In this document: one piece after another, positions 1 to 9,400 of the stretch
Layout: each line of letters opens with the position of its first letter
Position numbering within the stretch: the stretch's first letter is position 1
From: Corallococcus interemptor
GTDB taxonomy: Bacteria > Myxococcota > Myxococcia > Myxococcales > Myxococcaceae
Direction: 5' to 3'
NCBI RefSeq assembly: GCF_003668875.1
Contig: NZ_RAWM01000040.1
Location: forward strand, 1-64,000
Length of the DNA: 64,000 nt
Made by a program: the position numbers and the translations under genes
Notes under the pieces: generated by a model
Database searches by the model: none
Seen by the model: only the letters and a program-made list of their open reading frames with translations
What the model was told of the DNA's origin: nothing

Positions 1-88
1 CCCCCACTCCCACCACCCCTAGCTTTTCCCCAACGGAGGGGCCCGAGAGCGCCGTTCCGTCCCACTCACATCTTCCGGGAGACTTTCC

Positions 89-661
89 ATGAAGAAGCTC
101 ATTGGGGTGTTCGCGTCCGTGGCGCTGCTGGGTTCGGGTGTGGCCTTTGCCCAGGACAGCGCGTCGCAGGGGGCGCAGCAGCCGTCGTCGTCGTCGTCCG
201 GCAGCATGCAGGGCTCCTCTGGTAGCTCAGGTGCGATGGGCGGTTCTGGCTCGTCGAGCATGACGGGCTCGAACGAGCTGACGGGCAAGGTCGTCAAGAG
301 CGACAGCAAGAAGGTCTACATCAGCAGCACCAGCGGCGCGGTGGTGCCCCTGGAGGTCGACAAGAACACGCAGTTCACCGACCCGAGCATGAAGAACGCC
401 AAGAGCCTGAAGGAGGGCCAGGAGATCCGCGCCAGCTTCCAGGTGAAGGACGAGAAGAACATGGCGACCAGCATCTCGCCGAGCATGGGCACGGGTGGCT
501 CGGGCAGCGACGTGATGTCGCCGGACTCGTCCATCAACGAGGGCACGGGCGGCGCGGGCATGGATGACAAGAACCAGGACGTGGGCAAGGGCAACGACTC
601 CACGATGAATCCGGACACGGGCTCCAGCTCCGGCTCGAGCGGCTCGCCGAAGACCTACTAG
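89..661 (+). CDS. Secreted Ser/Gly-rich protein with small beta domain
   Basis: A 190-residue protein with a clear Sec signal peptide (MKKLIGVFASVALLGSG, cleavage probably after AFA near residue 21). A Ser/Gly/Gln-rich linker follows to about residue 60. The middle segment (about 63-135) has the pattern ELTGKVVKSDSKKVYI, a hydrophobic stretch, then a GQEIRASFQV strand. This resembles the short beta domains of the DUF5666 kind, but the match is weak. The tail is again Ser/Gly/Asp-rich. A GGGAG ribosome-binding site lies 8 bases before the ATG. The protein is probably periplasmic or exported. Its function is unknown. The open frame on the opposite strand is a shadow. Confidence 0.85.
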   Translation: MKKLIGVFASVALLGSGVAFAQDSASQGAQQPSSSSSGSMQGSSGSSGAMGGSGSSSMTGSNELTGKVVKSDSKKVYISSTSGAVVPLEVDKNTQFTDPSMKNAKSLKEGQEIRASFQVKDEKNMATSISPSMGTGGSGSDVMSPDSSINEGTGGAGMDDKNQDVGKGNDSTMNPDTGSSSGSSGSPKTY

Positions 662-669
662 CACCGCTT

Positions 670-706
670 CTCCCCTCCCCTGTTCCTCTCCCTCATGGGA
701 GGGGAG
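670..706 (+). terminator. Possible terminator hairpin
   Basis: A perfect 10-bp inverted repeat (CTCCCCTCCC at 670-679, GGGAGGGGAG at 697-706) with a 17-base loop starts 9 bases after the preceding stop codon. There is no T-tract, so it may be only a weak intrinsic terminator or an mRNA-stabilising hairpin. Confidence 0.3.
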
Positions 707-790
707 CCCCGGCTCGCGGTCCTTCGTCCAGCGGAGGGCCGCGGGCGTCTTTCCATGATGAGCGCTTCCGCGCGGCGGAGCTGGAGCGGC

Positions 791-2116
791 ATGGATCACG
801 AGGCGGATGTCGTCATCCTGGGGGCGGGGGCCGCGGGGCTCGCCGCGGCGGAGCGATTGATGAGCCGGGGCCTGCGGGTCATCGTGCTGGAGGCGCGCGA
901 CCGCGTGGGCGGCCGCGTGGCGACGCTCCGGGACACGGTGGCGGATGTGCCCCTGGAGCTGGGGGCCGAGTTCGTCCACGGCAAGCCCACCGGGCTGTTG
1001 AAGCGCATCCGCAAGGCGGGGCTGACGGTCAGCCCCTGCAACGACACGCATGCGCTGTTGTGGCGCGGGAAGCTGGGGGACGGCGAGGACGCGTTCGCGT
1101 TCCAGGAGCCCCTGATGTCCGTGAAGGGACCCGACCGGCCCATGGCGGAATGGGTGGAGGAGCAGGCGCGCATCCACGCGTGGCCGCCCGTCGTGTGTTC
1201 GATGGCGCGTTCGTACGTGCGGGGCTTCTACGCGGCGGATCCGGACATCGCGAGCACGCTCGCCATCGCGCGGATGGAGGCGACCGCTGCCGCGTCCGGC
1301 GGGACCACGCCTTCCCGCGTGCTGGAGGGGTATGACCGCGTGCCGCATGCGATGGCCGCGAAGCTGATCGCGAAGCCCGGCACGCTGTTCCTCAATGCCG
1401 TCGCCGAGGAGGTGCGCTGGAGGCCGGGCTCGGTCCGTGTGCGGGCCCGGACGCGGCAGGGCACTCCGCTGGGGACTTTCCAGGGGAGGCATGCGGTGGT
1501 CACGCTGCCCGTGGGCGTGTTGCAGGCGAAGCCGCCCTCCCCCGGCGCCGTGCGCTTCGTGCCCCGCGTGCGGGAACAGGAGCGCGCCTGGAACCGGCTG
1601 GTGATGGGCTCGCTGGTGAAGGTGATCTTGCGCTTCCGTTCAGCGTTCTGGCGGGAGCAGGAGGCCACGTCTCGCTTTGGCTTCTTCCATGCGCCCGCCT
1701 CCGCGTTCCCCACGTGGTGGACCCTGTCGCCCCACCGGCGCACGCGGCACCTGGTGGGCTGGAGTGGTGGGCCTTCGGCCGCTTCGCTGTCCCGCTTGAG
1801 CGAGAAGGCGGTGCTGGGACGCGCGCTCCAGGGGCTGTCTTCGCTCTTCCGTCTCTCCGTGCGGGAGCTGAACGCGCGGCTGGAGGCGTGGCACGTGCAG
1901 AACTGGCAGGAGGAGCCGTACACGCGTGGGGGCTATGCGGTCATTCCGTCGGGTGCGATGGATGCCGTTGAAGCGCTCGCCAGGCCCGTGGGCCGGACGC
2001 TGTTCTTCGCGGGTGAGGCCACGCACTCAGGCGGCGACGAGGGCACCGTGCATGGTGCCCTTGAGACGGGACGACGGGCGGCGGACGAGTTGCTGGCGCG
2101 GCGCTCGAAGGGCTGA
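791..2116 (+). CDS. FAD-dependent amine oxidase family protein
   Basis: A flavin monoamine oxidase-like protein of about 441 residues. The N-terminus carries the dinucleotide-binding motif VVILGAGAAGLAAAERL, followed by the second acidic residue of the FAD-binding strand (VLEARDRVGGR). The C-terminus has the conserved FAD-contacting block FFAGEATHSGGDEGTVHGAL, typical of monoamine oxidase, polyamine oxidase and LSD1-like enzymes. It would oxidise an amine to an imine with release of hydrogen peroxide; the substrate cannot be read from sequence. No signal peptide is seen. The ATG at 791 is preferred because GGAG lies 4 bases upstream and the flavin motif starts directly after it. An upstream ATG at 755 is in frame. 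Confidence 0.87.
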   Translation: MDHEADVVILGAGAAGLAAAERLMSRGLRVIVLEARDRVGGRVATLRDTVADVPLELGAEFVHGKPTGLLKRIRKAGLTVSPCNDTHALLWRGKLGDGEDAFAFQEPLMSVKGPDRPMAEWVEEQARIHAWPPVVCSMARSYVRGFYAADPDIASTLAIARMEATAAASGGTTPSRVLEGYDRVPHAMAAKLIAKPGTLFLNAVAEEVRWRPGSVRVRARTRQGTPLGTFQGRHAVVTLPVGVLQAKPPSPGAVRFVPRVREQERAWNRLVMGSLVKVILRFRSAFWREQEATSRFGFFHAPASAFPTWWTLSPHRRTRHLVGWSGGPSAASLSRLSEKAVLGRALQGLSSLFRLSVRELNARLEAWHVQNWQEEPYTRGGYAVIPSGAMDAVEALARPVGRTLFFAGEATHSGGDEGTVHGALETGRRAADELLARRSKG

Positions 2117-2201
2117 GCCCTCCCTGTTTCCCTGGCGGAGAGGCAGGCGGTGGAGCGGTGGCGGTGATGTGGAAGCGTTCGCGCGTGGACATCTTCATGG
2201 C

Positions 2202-3713
2202 ATGCGCCTCTGGATCGCCATCGTCGCGGGATTGAGCATGGGACAGTCGTACGACCCGGAGCCGTTGCCTCCGGAAGATCCGTCCGTGAGGGACCCTGCC
2301 GCCGCTGCCCTTCAGGATGCCTATGAGCAGGCCGCGGACGACCGGAACGGTGCGCGGCCTCCTCAGGGCTACGCCATCCAGGCCCCGTCGGATCCGACCG
2401 AGGGGAGCTACTACTCGCTGACCCCGTTGTTGCCCGATGGCAGCATGCCGGCCACCTCGGGCGAGGTCGCGGTCCAGCAGTCGCAGACGTACGTGCCTCC
2501 GCCCGTTCCGACGTACTTCGACCAGGAGCCCTCCTCCAGCGAGACGGGGGAGACGGCTGCGTCACAGCCCGAGACAGGCACCGGGGGAGCGGGTAGCGCG
2601 GGGATCCCCGCGGGGCAGACCACCACGGGCGCAGGCGCTGCGGGGACATCGCCGTCGTCCGGCCCGGCCAGCGCGGCGGCTCCGGGATACGGTGGATCCT
2701 ACGATACGGGCGCGACCTCCTCGACGGCTCCAGGCTCCGTCGCTCCGAGCGGTGCGGGGCAGACGCCGTTGGATACGTCTCGCGGGGTGCAGGAGCCGGG
2801 CGCGACCGCGACGGGCGGCGCGGAGACCGCCGGTACTGGCGCGGCTCCGTCCGAGACTGCGACCGGTGGCTCCGGCACCAACGCGCCCGAGGGCGCGACG
2901 GGAGGCTCCGGAACGACGGGCATTGGCGCTGCTGCGCCTGAGACCGCGACAGGTGGCTCCGGCACGACTGGGACTGGCGCTGCTACGCCTGAAGCCGCGA
3001 CGGGCGGATCCGGAACGATGGGAACCGGCGCAACCACTCCCGAGGCCGCGACGGGAGGCTCGGGCACCACCGGAACCGGCGCTGCATCCGGAGCCGCCGC
3101 TCCGTCGGGCACGACGACCCAGGCTCCGGGAGGCACGTCGGCCGTGACGCCTTCGCAGCAGACGACGCAGGGCACACAGCAGGCGCAGACGACCCAACGT
3201 CCCCCTGACGCGAACGCCGCCGCGATGAACGAGGAAGTGACCCGCCTGCGCCAGCACATCGCGGACCTGGAGCAGGAAATGGAGGCCCGCGACACCCGGG
3301 CCACCGAGCGCACCCAGGCCGTGCAGTCCCAGGTCGACACGCATGAGCAGCGCGCCTACGAAGCCGAGCGCGCCCGGCAGCAGCGGCTGGCGCGGATCCA
3401 GTCCGGCGGCCAGTGGATGCTCGCGGCGGATCAGGCGCTGGAACAGGGCGAACTGGACGTCGACAACGCGCTCGACATCGCCGACCAGGACTTCTCCGTC
3501 GTGGGACAGAGCGCGTCGACCTATGGGCAGGGTTCGGTCGTGGTCAACTCCCAGCGCATCCGCGCGCAGATTGCCTACGCCCGGGATGCCGCCAACCGGC
3601 GGGACATCTACGCCGCTCGCATCGCCCTGCAGACCGCTGGCGAGGAGCTGCGCCTGGCTCGTGCCGCGAGCCTGGAGCGCGCGGGCACGTCCAACTCCCT
3701 GCTCAATCCGTGA
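2202..3713 (+). CDS. Repeat-rich envelope protein with C-terminal coiled coil
   Basis: A 503-residue protein of unknown function. The N-terminus (MRLWIAIVAGLSMGQS) could be a short signal peptide. Residues about 20-130 are acidic and Pro-rich. Residues about 140-330 are low-complexity Gly/Ala/Thr/Ser/Pro with imperfect repeats of about 17 residues built on ATGGSGTTGTGAATPE. From about 345 to 400 a charged segment (EEVTRLRQHIADLEQEME onward) is strongly predicted by eye to be a coiled coil. The C-terminal 100 residues form an Ala/Arg-rich helical domain. The start codon has no strong ribosome-binding site, so the start is uncertain. The stop lies 11 bases inside the convergent EAL gene. Confidence 0.75.
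   Translation: MRLWIAIVAGLSMGQSYDPEPLPPEDPSVRDPAAAALQDAYEQAADDRNGARPPQGYAIQAPSDPTEGSYYSLTPLLPDGSMPATSGEVAVQQSQTYVPPPVPTYFDQEPSSSETGETAASQPETGTGGAGSAGIPAGQTTTGAGAAGTSPSSGPASAAAPGYGGSYDTGATSSTAPGSVAPSGAGQTPLDTSRGVQEPGATATGGAETAGTGAAPSETATGGSGTNAPEGATGGSGTTGIGAAAPETATGGSGTTGTGAATPEAATGGSGTMGTGATTPEAATGGSGTTGTGAASGAAAPSGTTTQAPGGTSAVTPSQQTTQGTQQAQTTQRPPDANAAAMNEEVTRLRQHIADLEQEMEARDTRATERTQAVQSQVDTHEQRAYEAERARQQRLARIQSGGQWMLAADQALEQGELDVDNALDIADQDFSVVGQSASTYGQGSVVVNSQRIRAQIAYARDAANRRDIYAARIALQTAGEELRLARAASLERAGTSNSLLNP
2805..3095 (+). repeat. Imperfect ~51-bp tandem repeats inside a CDS
   Basis: About six degenerate units encode variants of ATGGSGTTGTGAATPE within the 2202-3713 gene. Typical units are TATGGSGTTGTGAATPE, AATGGSGTMGTGATTPE and AATGGSGTTGTGAASGA. 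Third-position changes between units suggest old, diverged duplications rather than a fresh expansion. Confidence 0.7.
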
Positions 3714-4791
3714 TGCGCGGGGTGCCGCGGGACGGTGCGTCCGCCGGCTTCGCGATGAGATAGCCCTGCACGAAGTCCACCCCGTGCCGGCGCACCCAGG
3801 ACAGCTCCTCCGCGGTCTCGATGCCCTCGGCCACCGTCTGGATGCCCAGCTGCCGGGCGATCTCCAGCAGCTTCTCCACGATGGAGGCCTTGTAGGGATC
3901 CGCGTGGACGCCTCGCACCAGCTCCATGTCCAGCTTCATGAACTCCGGCCGGAGCTGGTGGATGAGGTTCAGTGACGAATAGCCCGCGCCCAGGTCGTCC
4001 AGCGCCACCTTGAAGCCCGCTGACCGGTAGAAGTCCACGATGGCGCGCAGGTGCGCCGCGTTCGCGGCCCGGTCGGATTCGATGATCTCGAAGACGACGT
4101 GCGACTCCGGGATGCCCGAATCGCGGATGGCGGCCACCGTGGAGCGCAGGCAGTACGCCGGATCGTAGATGGCCGTGGGCGTGAAGTTGATGAACAGGTG
4201 CGTCTTCAGCTGGTGCCGCTCCGCCTCGCGGATGGCGGTGGTGCGCGCGGCCAGGTCCAGCTGGAACAACAGCCCCGCCTCGCGCGCCGTGTCGAACAGC
4301 CGGTTGGGCGGCACCAGTGCCCCGCCCCGGTCGCGCCCGCGCAGGAGTGCCTCGTGCGCGAAGACGCGGGACGTGTCCTGCGCGTGGACGATGGGCTGGA
4401 AGAACGTGGTGAGCCGCGACTCCTCCAGCATGTCCACCAGCCACCCGGACTGATGCAGCGTGGCCAGCCGCTGCAGTGACTCCACGCGCGGGAAGTCCGC
4501 CATGCCCGGCTCGCCGTCGCCCTGGATGAAGAGGGCGCGCGTGCCCCGCACCTCCTCCTCCGTCAGCACGTTGGGCAGGCTCGCGGAGAGCTTGCGCAGG
4601 CCGCCCTCCTCCATCCCCACCACCACGCATTGCGCGTCGGTGCGCAGCTGGTAGCTGCCCCCCGAATCACGCAGGTGCGCCACCAGCTTGCCCAGGCTGT
4701 GGCCCAGCGGAGGCCACAGGAAGAGACGCCCCGGTACGTCCGGCGTCTCGGGCAGGGTCTGGCAGCGGCCACATGCGTTCAACGGGTTCAT
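3703..4791 (-). CDS. EAL-domain cyclic-di-GMP phosphodiesterase
   Basis: A 362-residue cytoplasmic protein. The N-terminal ~120 residues have a CGRC pair near the start and form an unknown sensor or accessory region. Residues about 125-350 are an EAL domain with the expected catalytic set: E147 in EALL, N202 (FINFTP), E235 (FEIIE), the DD pair D265-D266 in DDLGAGYSSL, K286 (KLDME), E322 (VAEGIET) and Q342 (QGYLIAKP). It should therefore be an active c-di-GMP hydrolase. No GGDEF domain is present. ATG 4791 has AAGGG six bases upstream; GTG 4794 is an alternative. The gene follows the LVIVD lipoprotein gene by about 15 bases, so the two are probably cotranscribed. Its 3' end overlaps the convergent gene by 11 bases. 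Confidence 0.92.
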   Translation of the reverse strand: MNPLNACGRCQTLPETPDVPGRLFLWPPLGHSLGKLVAHLRDSGGSYQLRTDAQCVVVGMEEGGLRKLSASLPNVLTEEEVRGTRALFIQGDGEPGMADFPRVESLQRLATLHQSGWLVDMLEESRLTTFFQPIVHAQDTSRVFAHEALLRGRDRGGALVPPNRLFDTAREAGLLFQLDLAARTTAIREAERHQLKTHLFINFTPTAIYDPAYCLRSTVAAIRDSGIPESHVVFEIIESDRAANAAHLRAIVDFYRSAGFKVALDDLGAGYSSLNLIHQLRPEFMKLDMELVRGVHADPYKASIVEKLLEIARQLGIQTVAEGIETAEELSWVRRHGVDFVQGYLIAKPADAPSRGTPRITD

Positions 4792-4806
4792 CACACGCCC
4801 TTCGCG

Positions 4807-6258
4807 TCACGGAGTGTGGCGGAAGATGAGCAGGCCCCGCGTCGTGTCCCACCCATACACCAGACCGTCCGCGACGTGAACGCCCTGCAGGCCGTCGAAG
4901 TAGCTCTTGCCGCGGCCCGGGTCGGACTCGTTCCAGGTGTTGAAGTACCCGGCGGCCTTCGGCGTGCCCAGCGTGGACACGTCATACACGCGCAAGCCGT
5001 CCTGGTAGTTGGCCACGTAGAGCGTGGTGCCGGACAGGGTCATGCCGCCCAGCGTCGCCTCGCGCCGCAGGGGCAGTTCGCCGCGCTGCACGATGGACGC
5101 CGGGTTCGTGGCGTCCAGCGCCAGGATGGTGGAGCCCCACGCGTCCGAGCCCTGGTAGACGACGGTGGAGTCCCCCAGCCTTCCCACCGCCAGGGCGCTG
5201 GTGTAGGCGCCGAAGTAGCGGCCGAGGAACTTCGGCACCTTCGTCGCCGTGGCCAGGGGCGTGAGGTCCGTCACCGTGACGCCGTAGCTCCAGTTGCTCA
5301 CGTACAGGCGGTTGTCCTGCACCGCCAGCGCGTAGGGGTACTCGGCCAGGTCAGGCGAGGCGCCCTCCACCAGGTAGCGCACCACGAGCGTCGGCACCAA
5401 CGGCTGGGTGACGTCCAGGATGACGATGTCCGCCTTGGGCTGGGGCGACGCCACGTAGAGCAGGTTGCCGTCCTTCGCCATGCCGTCCGCGCGCACCTTC
5501 ACGTCCGCCAGCACGGTCTTGTCGCAGGTGGGGACCTCCGGGTTCGCGGTCAGGTCGCAGATGCGGATGCCCGTCGCGTAGGTGCCCAGATAGAGCGTCG
5601 TGCCGCTCACGAGCAGGCTGGTGAACGTGTCCGTGGAGAACTTCTGCTCGGACACCAGCGCCGGGTGCGCGGGGTCCTTCACGTTGAAGGTGAACAGGCC
5701 CTCGCTGCCCGCGATGACGTAGGCGTAGCCGTTCGCCACCGCCACGCCGTTGGCCGCGCCGCGGGGCACCGCGCCCTGGCCCAACAGCTCCACGCGGTCG
5801 GACTCGGACTCGTCGGCGCGCCGTGCCACGCGGATGGCGGTGAACGTGCCCTGGCTCACCGTCGAACCGTTGCCGCACACGCGCACCACGCCCAGCACCT
5901 CGCCCGGGCCGTTGGCCTTGCAGCCGGCGAACGCGTAGGTCAGCGTCCCGCCGCTCGTGCCCGGCACTTCGCTGGCCAGGTAGAAGGTGTCCTGGGTGAC
6001 TTGCTTCGTCGTCATCGACAGGCCGACGAGGAGCGGATCGCCGGGCGAGAACCGGATGGCCGAGGGGCCCGAGTAGCCATCATCCAGGTTGATGTTGGCG
6101 TTCCAGATGCCTTCGGCCTGGACGGCACTCAACGTCGACCGGTCACATCCGGGCAGGTCGATGGCTTCAAGCCGACACTCGGCCTTGTTGTCGGAACTGT
6201 CCTTGCCACAACCGAAGGCGAGGAGCGCGGTAGCCGTCACGAGAGAGAAACGATTCAT
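4807..6258 (-). CDS. LVIVD-repeat beta-propeller lipoprotein
   Basis: A 483-residue lipoprotein. The signal peptide MNRFSLVTATALLAFGC ends in a lipobox (LAFGC). From about residue 150 the protein carries repeats such as YAYVIAGSEGLFTFNVKDP, LYVASPQPKADIVILDVTQP and LYVANYQDGLRVYDVSTLG, characteristic of LVIVD-type beta-propellers of cell-surface proteins. The first 120 residues are Cys-containing and of unknown fold. The product is probably anchored in the outer membrane. It heads a likely operon with the EAL phosphodiesterase and diverges from the large metallopeptidase gene at 6442. The ATG at 6258 is preceded by GGAGG. Function unknown. Confidence 0.87.
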   Translation of the reverse strand: MNRFSLVTATALLAFGCGKDSSDNKAECRLEAIDLPGCDRSTLSAVQAEGIWNANINLDDGYSGPSAIRFSPGDPLLVGLSMTTKQVTQDTFYLASEVPGTSGGTLTYAFAGCKANGPGEVLGVVRVCGNGSTVSQGTFTAIRVARRADESESDRVELLGQGAVPRGAANGVAVANGYAYVIAGSEGLFTFNVKDPAHPALVSEQKFSTDTFTSLLVSGTTLYLGTYATGIRICDLTANPEVPTCDKTVLADVKVRADGMAKDGNLLYVASPQPKADIVILDVTQPLVPTLVVRYLVEGASPDLAEYPYALAVQDNRLYVSNWSYGVTVTDLTPLATATKVPKFLGRYFGAYTSALAVGRLGDSTVVYQGSDAWGSTILALDATNPASIVQRGELPLRREATLGGMTLSGTTLYVANYQDGLRVYDVSTLGTPKAAGYFNTWNESDPGRGKSYFDGLQGVHVADGLVYGWDTTRGLLIFRHTP

Positions 6259-6441
6259 TCCCTCCTCCATATCGGGCGAGCCCGACCGGAGCCAAGTCCC
6301 CTGGCAAACGCAGAGGGAGACGCACCGGGACGTCCACCGCAACGCAAAGAAACAAAAGGACCGCTTGTGCGTTTCCGGTGGGAGAGGGAGCCTTCCTCCG
6401 GGCCCCTGATAGCCTGTCTCCTCGCCGTACCGAGGTGCTTT
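6259..6441. promoter_or_regulatory. Divergent intergenic region
   Basis: This 183-base gap separates two divergent envelope genes and contains a segment relatively rich in A (about 6340-6365), unlike the flanking coding DNA. It must hold promoters for both directions. No convincing -35/-10 or -24/-12 pair could be assigned by eye. Confidence 0.5.
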
Positions 6442-9400
6442 TTGAACCCCCGTCCGCACGTCATCGCCGTGCTGCTGGCCCTGCTCCTGCCGGAGCTCGC
6501 GCTGGCCCAGGTCTTCGTCGTTCCCCGTCGCGCGGGGAAGACACCCGTGAACAGCTACGAGTTCGAGTGGCGGCACATCGACATCCTCGTGGGCCCCGCG
6601 TCGACAGGGCTCGCGAAGCCCGCTGACCACACCGCGCATGATCAGCCGCCCGGGACGCAGGGCGGAGCCAATCCCGCGGCGCCCACCACGAATTCCGAGA
6701 CCGGCGACAAGCAGTCCCCGCCGGGCGGCCCGGAGGTCACCCCTTCCGGCAACGTGACCCTGGCGCCGCCGGCGGACACGAAGTCCGCGGCGGGCGGCGT
6801 CGCGCCTGACACGGGCGCGTCCGACGCGGGCGTCCCGCCGACGGTGACGGGCCTGGCCGACGGCGGCATCCCGCCTCCGGGCGTGGTGGCGCTGGTGGAC
6901 GGCGGCACCGCGGGCGACGCGGGAACGCTCGCGAACGCCACGCTGGCGGACGGCGGCACGCTGTTCTCCGGCGCGCCGCTCTTGCTGGGCGGATCCGACG
7001 CGGGCTTCAACTACACCTACGCGAAGGACCTGGGCGCGAAGACGGGCGGCGTGCGCTTCTACTTCTACGAACGCGAGCGCGAGGTGGCCGAGCGGGCCGC
7101 CCCCATCGTGGAGGAGGCGTACCGGTACCTGGTGGATCAGTTCAAGTACGTCCCCACGGAGACGTTCCCGTACATCCTCTACAGCAGCTACGCGGAGTTC
7201 CTCCAGACGAACGTCTTCGCCGTCTCCGAGGGCACGCTGGGCGTCACCTCCACGGAGGACCTGAAGCTGTCCTTGCCGTACCTGGGCGACCACCACCTCT
7301 TCGAGGAGGTCAGCACGCACGAACTGGCGCACCAGTTCACCATCCAGAAGGTGCGCACCGTGGCCGAGCAGGCCAAGACGTTCGGGGATCCGCTGGGCGG
7401 CTATCCGCTGTGGTTCATCGAAGGTCTGGCGGAGTTCTACGCCAAGCGCGGCCTGGATCCCGAAGCCGAGATGATGGTGCGGGACCTGCTGGTGAACCCG
7501 GACCTGATGAAGGGCTATGCCTTCCTCGACTTCTTCTCCCCCGGGCCGTACGGCTACCTGTGGATCTACAAGGTCGGTCAGGCGCGCGTGGCGTTCCTGG
7601 AGGAGGAGTACGGCGCGGGCATCACGCAGCGGCTCCTGGAGGAGGCGCCGCGGCTGGTGGGCGGCTCGCGCGACTCCCCGTCGCTCAAGTTCGAGGAGCT
7701 GCTGGAGCGGCTGACGGGGGATGACCCGAAGCGCATCTCCGCGCGGTTCGAGAACTGGCTCAAGCGCCGGTCGTTCAAGACGTACCTGGAGTCGTCGCAG
7801 ACGGCGCCCGCGCTGGACTCGATTGGCGAGACGCCGGGAATCGTGACGGCGATGGCCAGCGGCCCGGACGGCAACGTGCTGGCGCTGCGCACCATCATCC
7901 CGGAGACGGGCGAGAGCCGGCTGTACCTCACGGATCCGCGCACGCCGGGCAAGACGGTGAAGGTGGCGGGCGACGGCGTGCCGGGCGTGGAGTCCCTGCA
8001 CCCGGTGTCCGGCCGTAACTTCGCGCTGACCAAGGACAAGCTCGCGTTCGTGGCGGAGCGCACCGGACGCGACGTGCTGTACGTACAGGACTACGTGCAC
8101 GTCTCCGAGAAGCGCGCCACGGACGTGCTGGTGCGGCGCTCGGCGGTGCGCACGGGCATTGGCACGGAGGTGGGCCTCAACGTGAAGCTGGAGACGGGGG
8201 ACCGGCGCGCGTACCGCGTGGACAAGCAGGGCGTGCTGGCCATCTATTCGCCGGCCTTCTCCCCGGACGGCCGCTACGTCGCGTTCATCGGCATCAACGA
8301 CTCGGGCCTGCGCGACGTGTACCTGGTGGACCTGACGCAGGGCGAGGACGCGAAGGTCCGCAAGCTCACCGACGACGCGTTCGCGGAGCGGCAGGTGACC
8401 TGGGGCCCGTCCGGCATCATCTACACGTCCGACGCGACGTCCCACCGCAAGTACAACCTCTTCCGCGTGAAGCCGGACGCGCCGGCGGGCCAGGCCGAGC
8501 GGCTGACCAGCGAGGACCGCGACGAGGCGGATCCGCTGGCGCTGCCGGACGGCCGCCTGTTCTTCGTGGCCTACAACAAGAGCAGCTCCGACCTGCACGA
8601 GCGCCTGGCGGACGGCCGCATCGTGCGGCGCACGGACCTGACGACGGGCGTCTTCGAGCCGGGCCCCGGCCCCGACGGCGGCCTGTGGATGCTCTTCCAC
8701 ATGAGCGGTGAGCGGAAGCCGTCCCTGCTGCGTCCGCCGCGCATGCTGTCGCTGGAGACCCCGAAGGAGCCGGTGGCGGATCCGCCCTCCCCCATGGCGC
8801 TCAAGCCGCTGACGGACGCGCTGAGCTACAAGCCCTTCACGCGGGAGAACATCGAGCTGGGGCCCATCTTCGGCTTCGCGGGCGCGGGCGGCGGCGGCTT
8901 CGTGGGCCAGGTGTTCGCGTCCGCGTCGGACCGGCTGCGCGACCACCAGGTGGTCCTCACGCTGGCGGTGTACGGCTCCTTCGAGTTGACGGACGGCCTC
9001 TTGCTGTACGTCAACGACGAGAAGCGCACGACGTGGGGCGGCGGTCTGTTCCAGTCCCTGCGCTTCCGCGTGGACAAGACGTTCGACTCCCTGCCGCCGG
9101 ACCAGCGGCCGTTCTTCGTTTCGTCGGAGCGCTACTTCGGCGCGTTGGGCAGCCTGCGCTACCCGCTCAGCACCTTCTTCTACCTCCAGGGCGACCTGAG
9201 CATCGGCGGCACGAAGTACTTCCTGGATGACTTCAGCGAGTTCTACCTGGCGTTCCCGGAGCGCAACGAGGCGAACCAGGACCTGCTCTCCGCGTGGCGC
9301 GCGGACAACCAGCACATCCGCTTCCAGACGGAGCTGAGCGGGCGCGTCGGGTACGACAGCATCAAGTACCACTACGCGACGGGGCCGCTGTCCGGCAGCT

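Noticed and set aside
4630-6441. Long Arg/Ala/Val-rich rightward frame fused upstream of the 6442 metallopeptidase gene
   Set aside because: It is antisense to the LVIVD lipoprotein and EAL genes and has the composition of a GC-bias shadow. The true start at TTG 6442 has a ribosome-binding site and a signal peptide.
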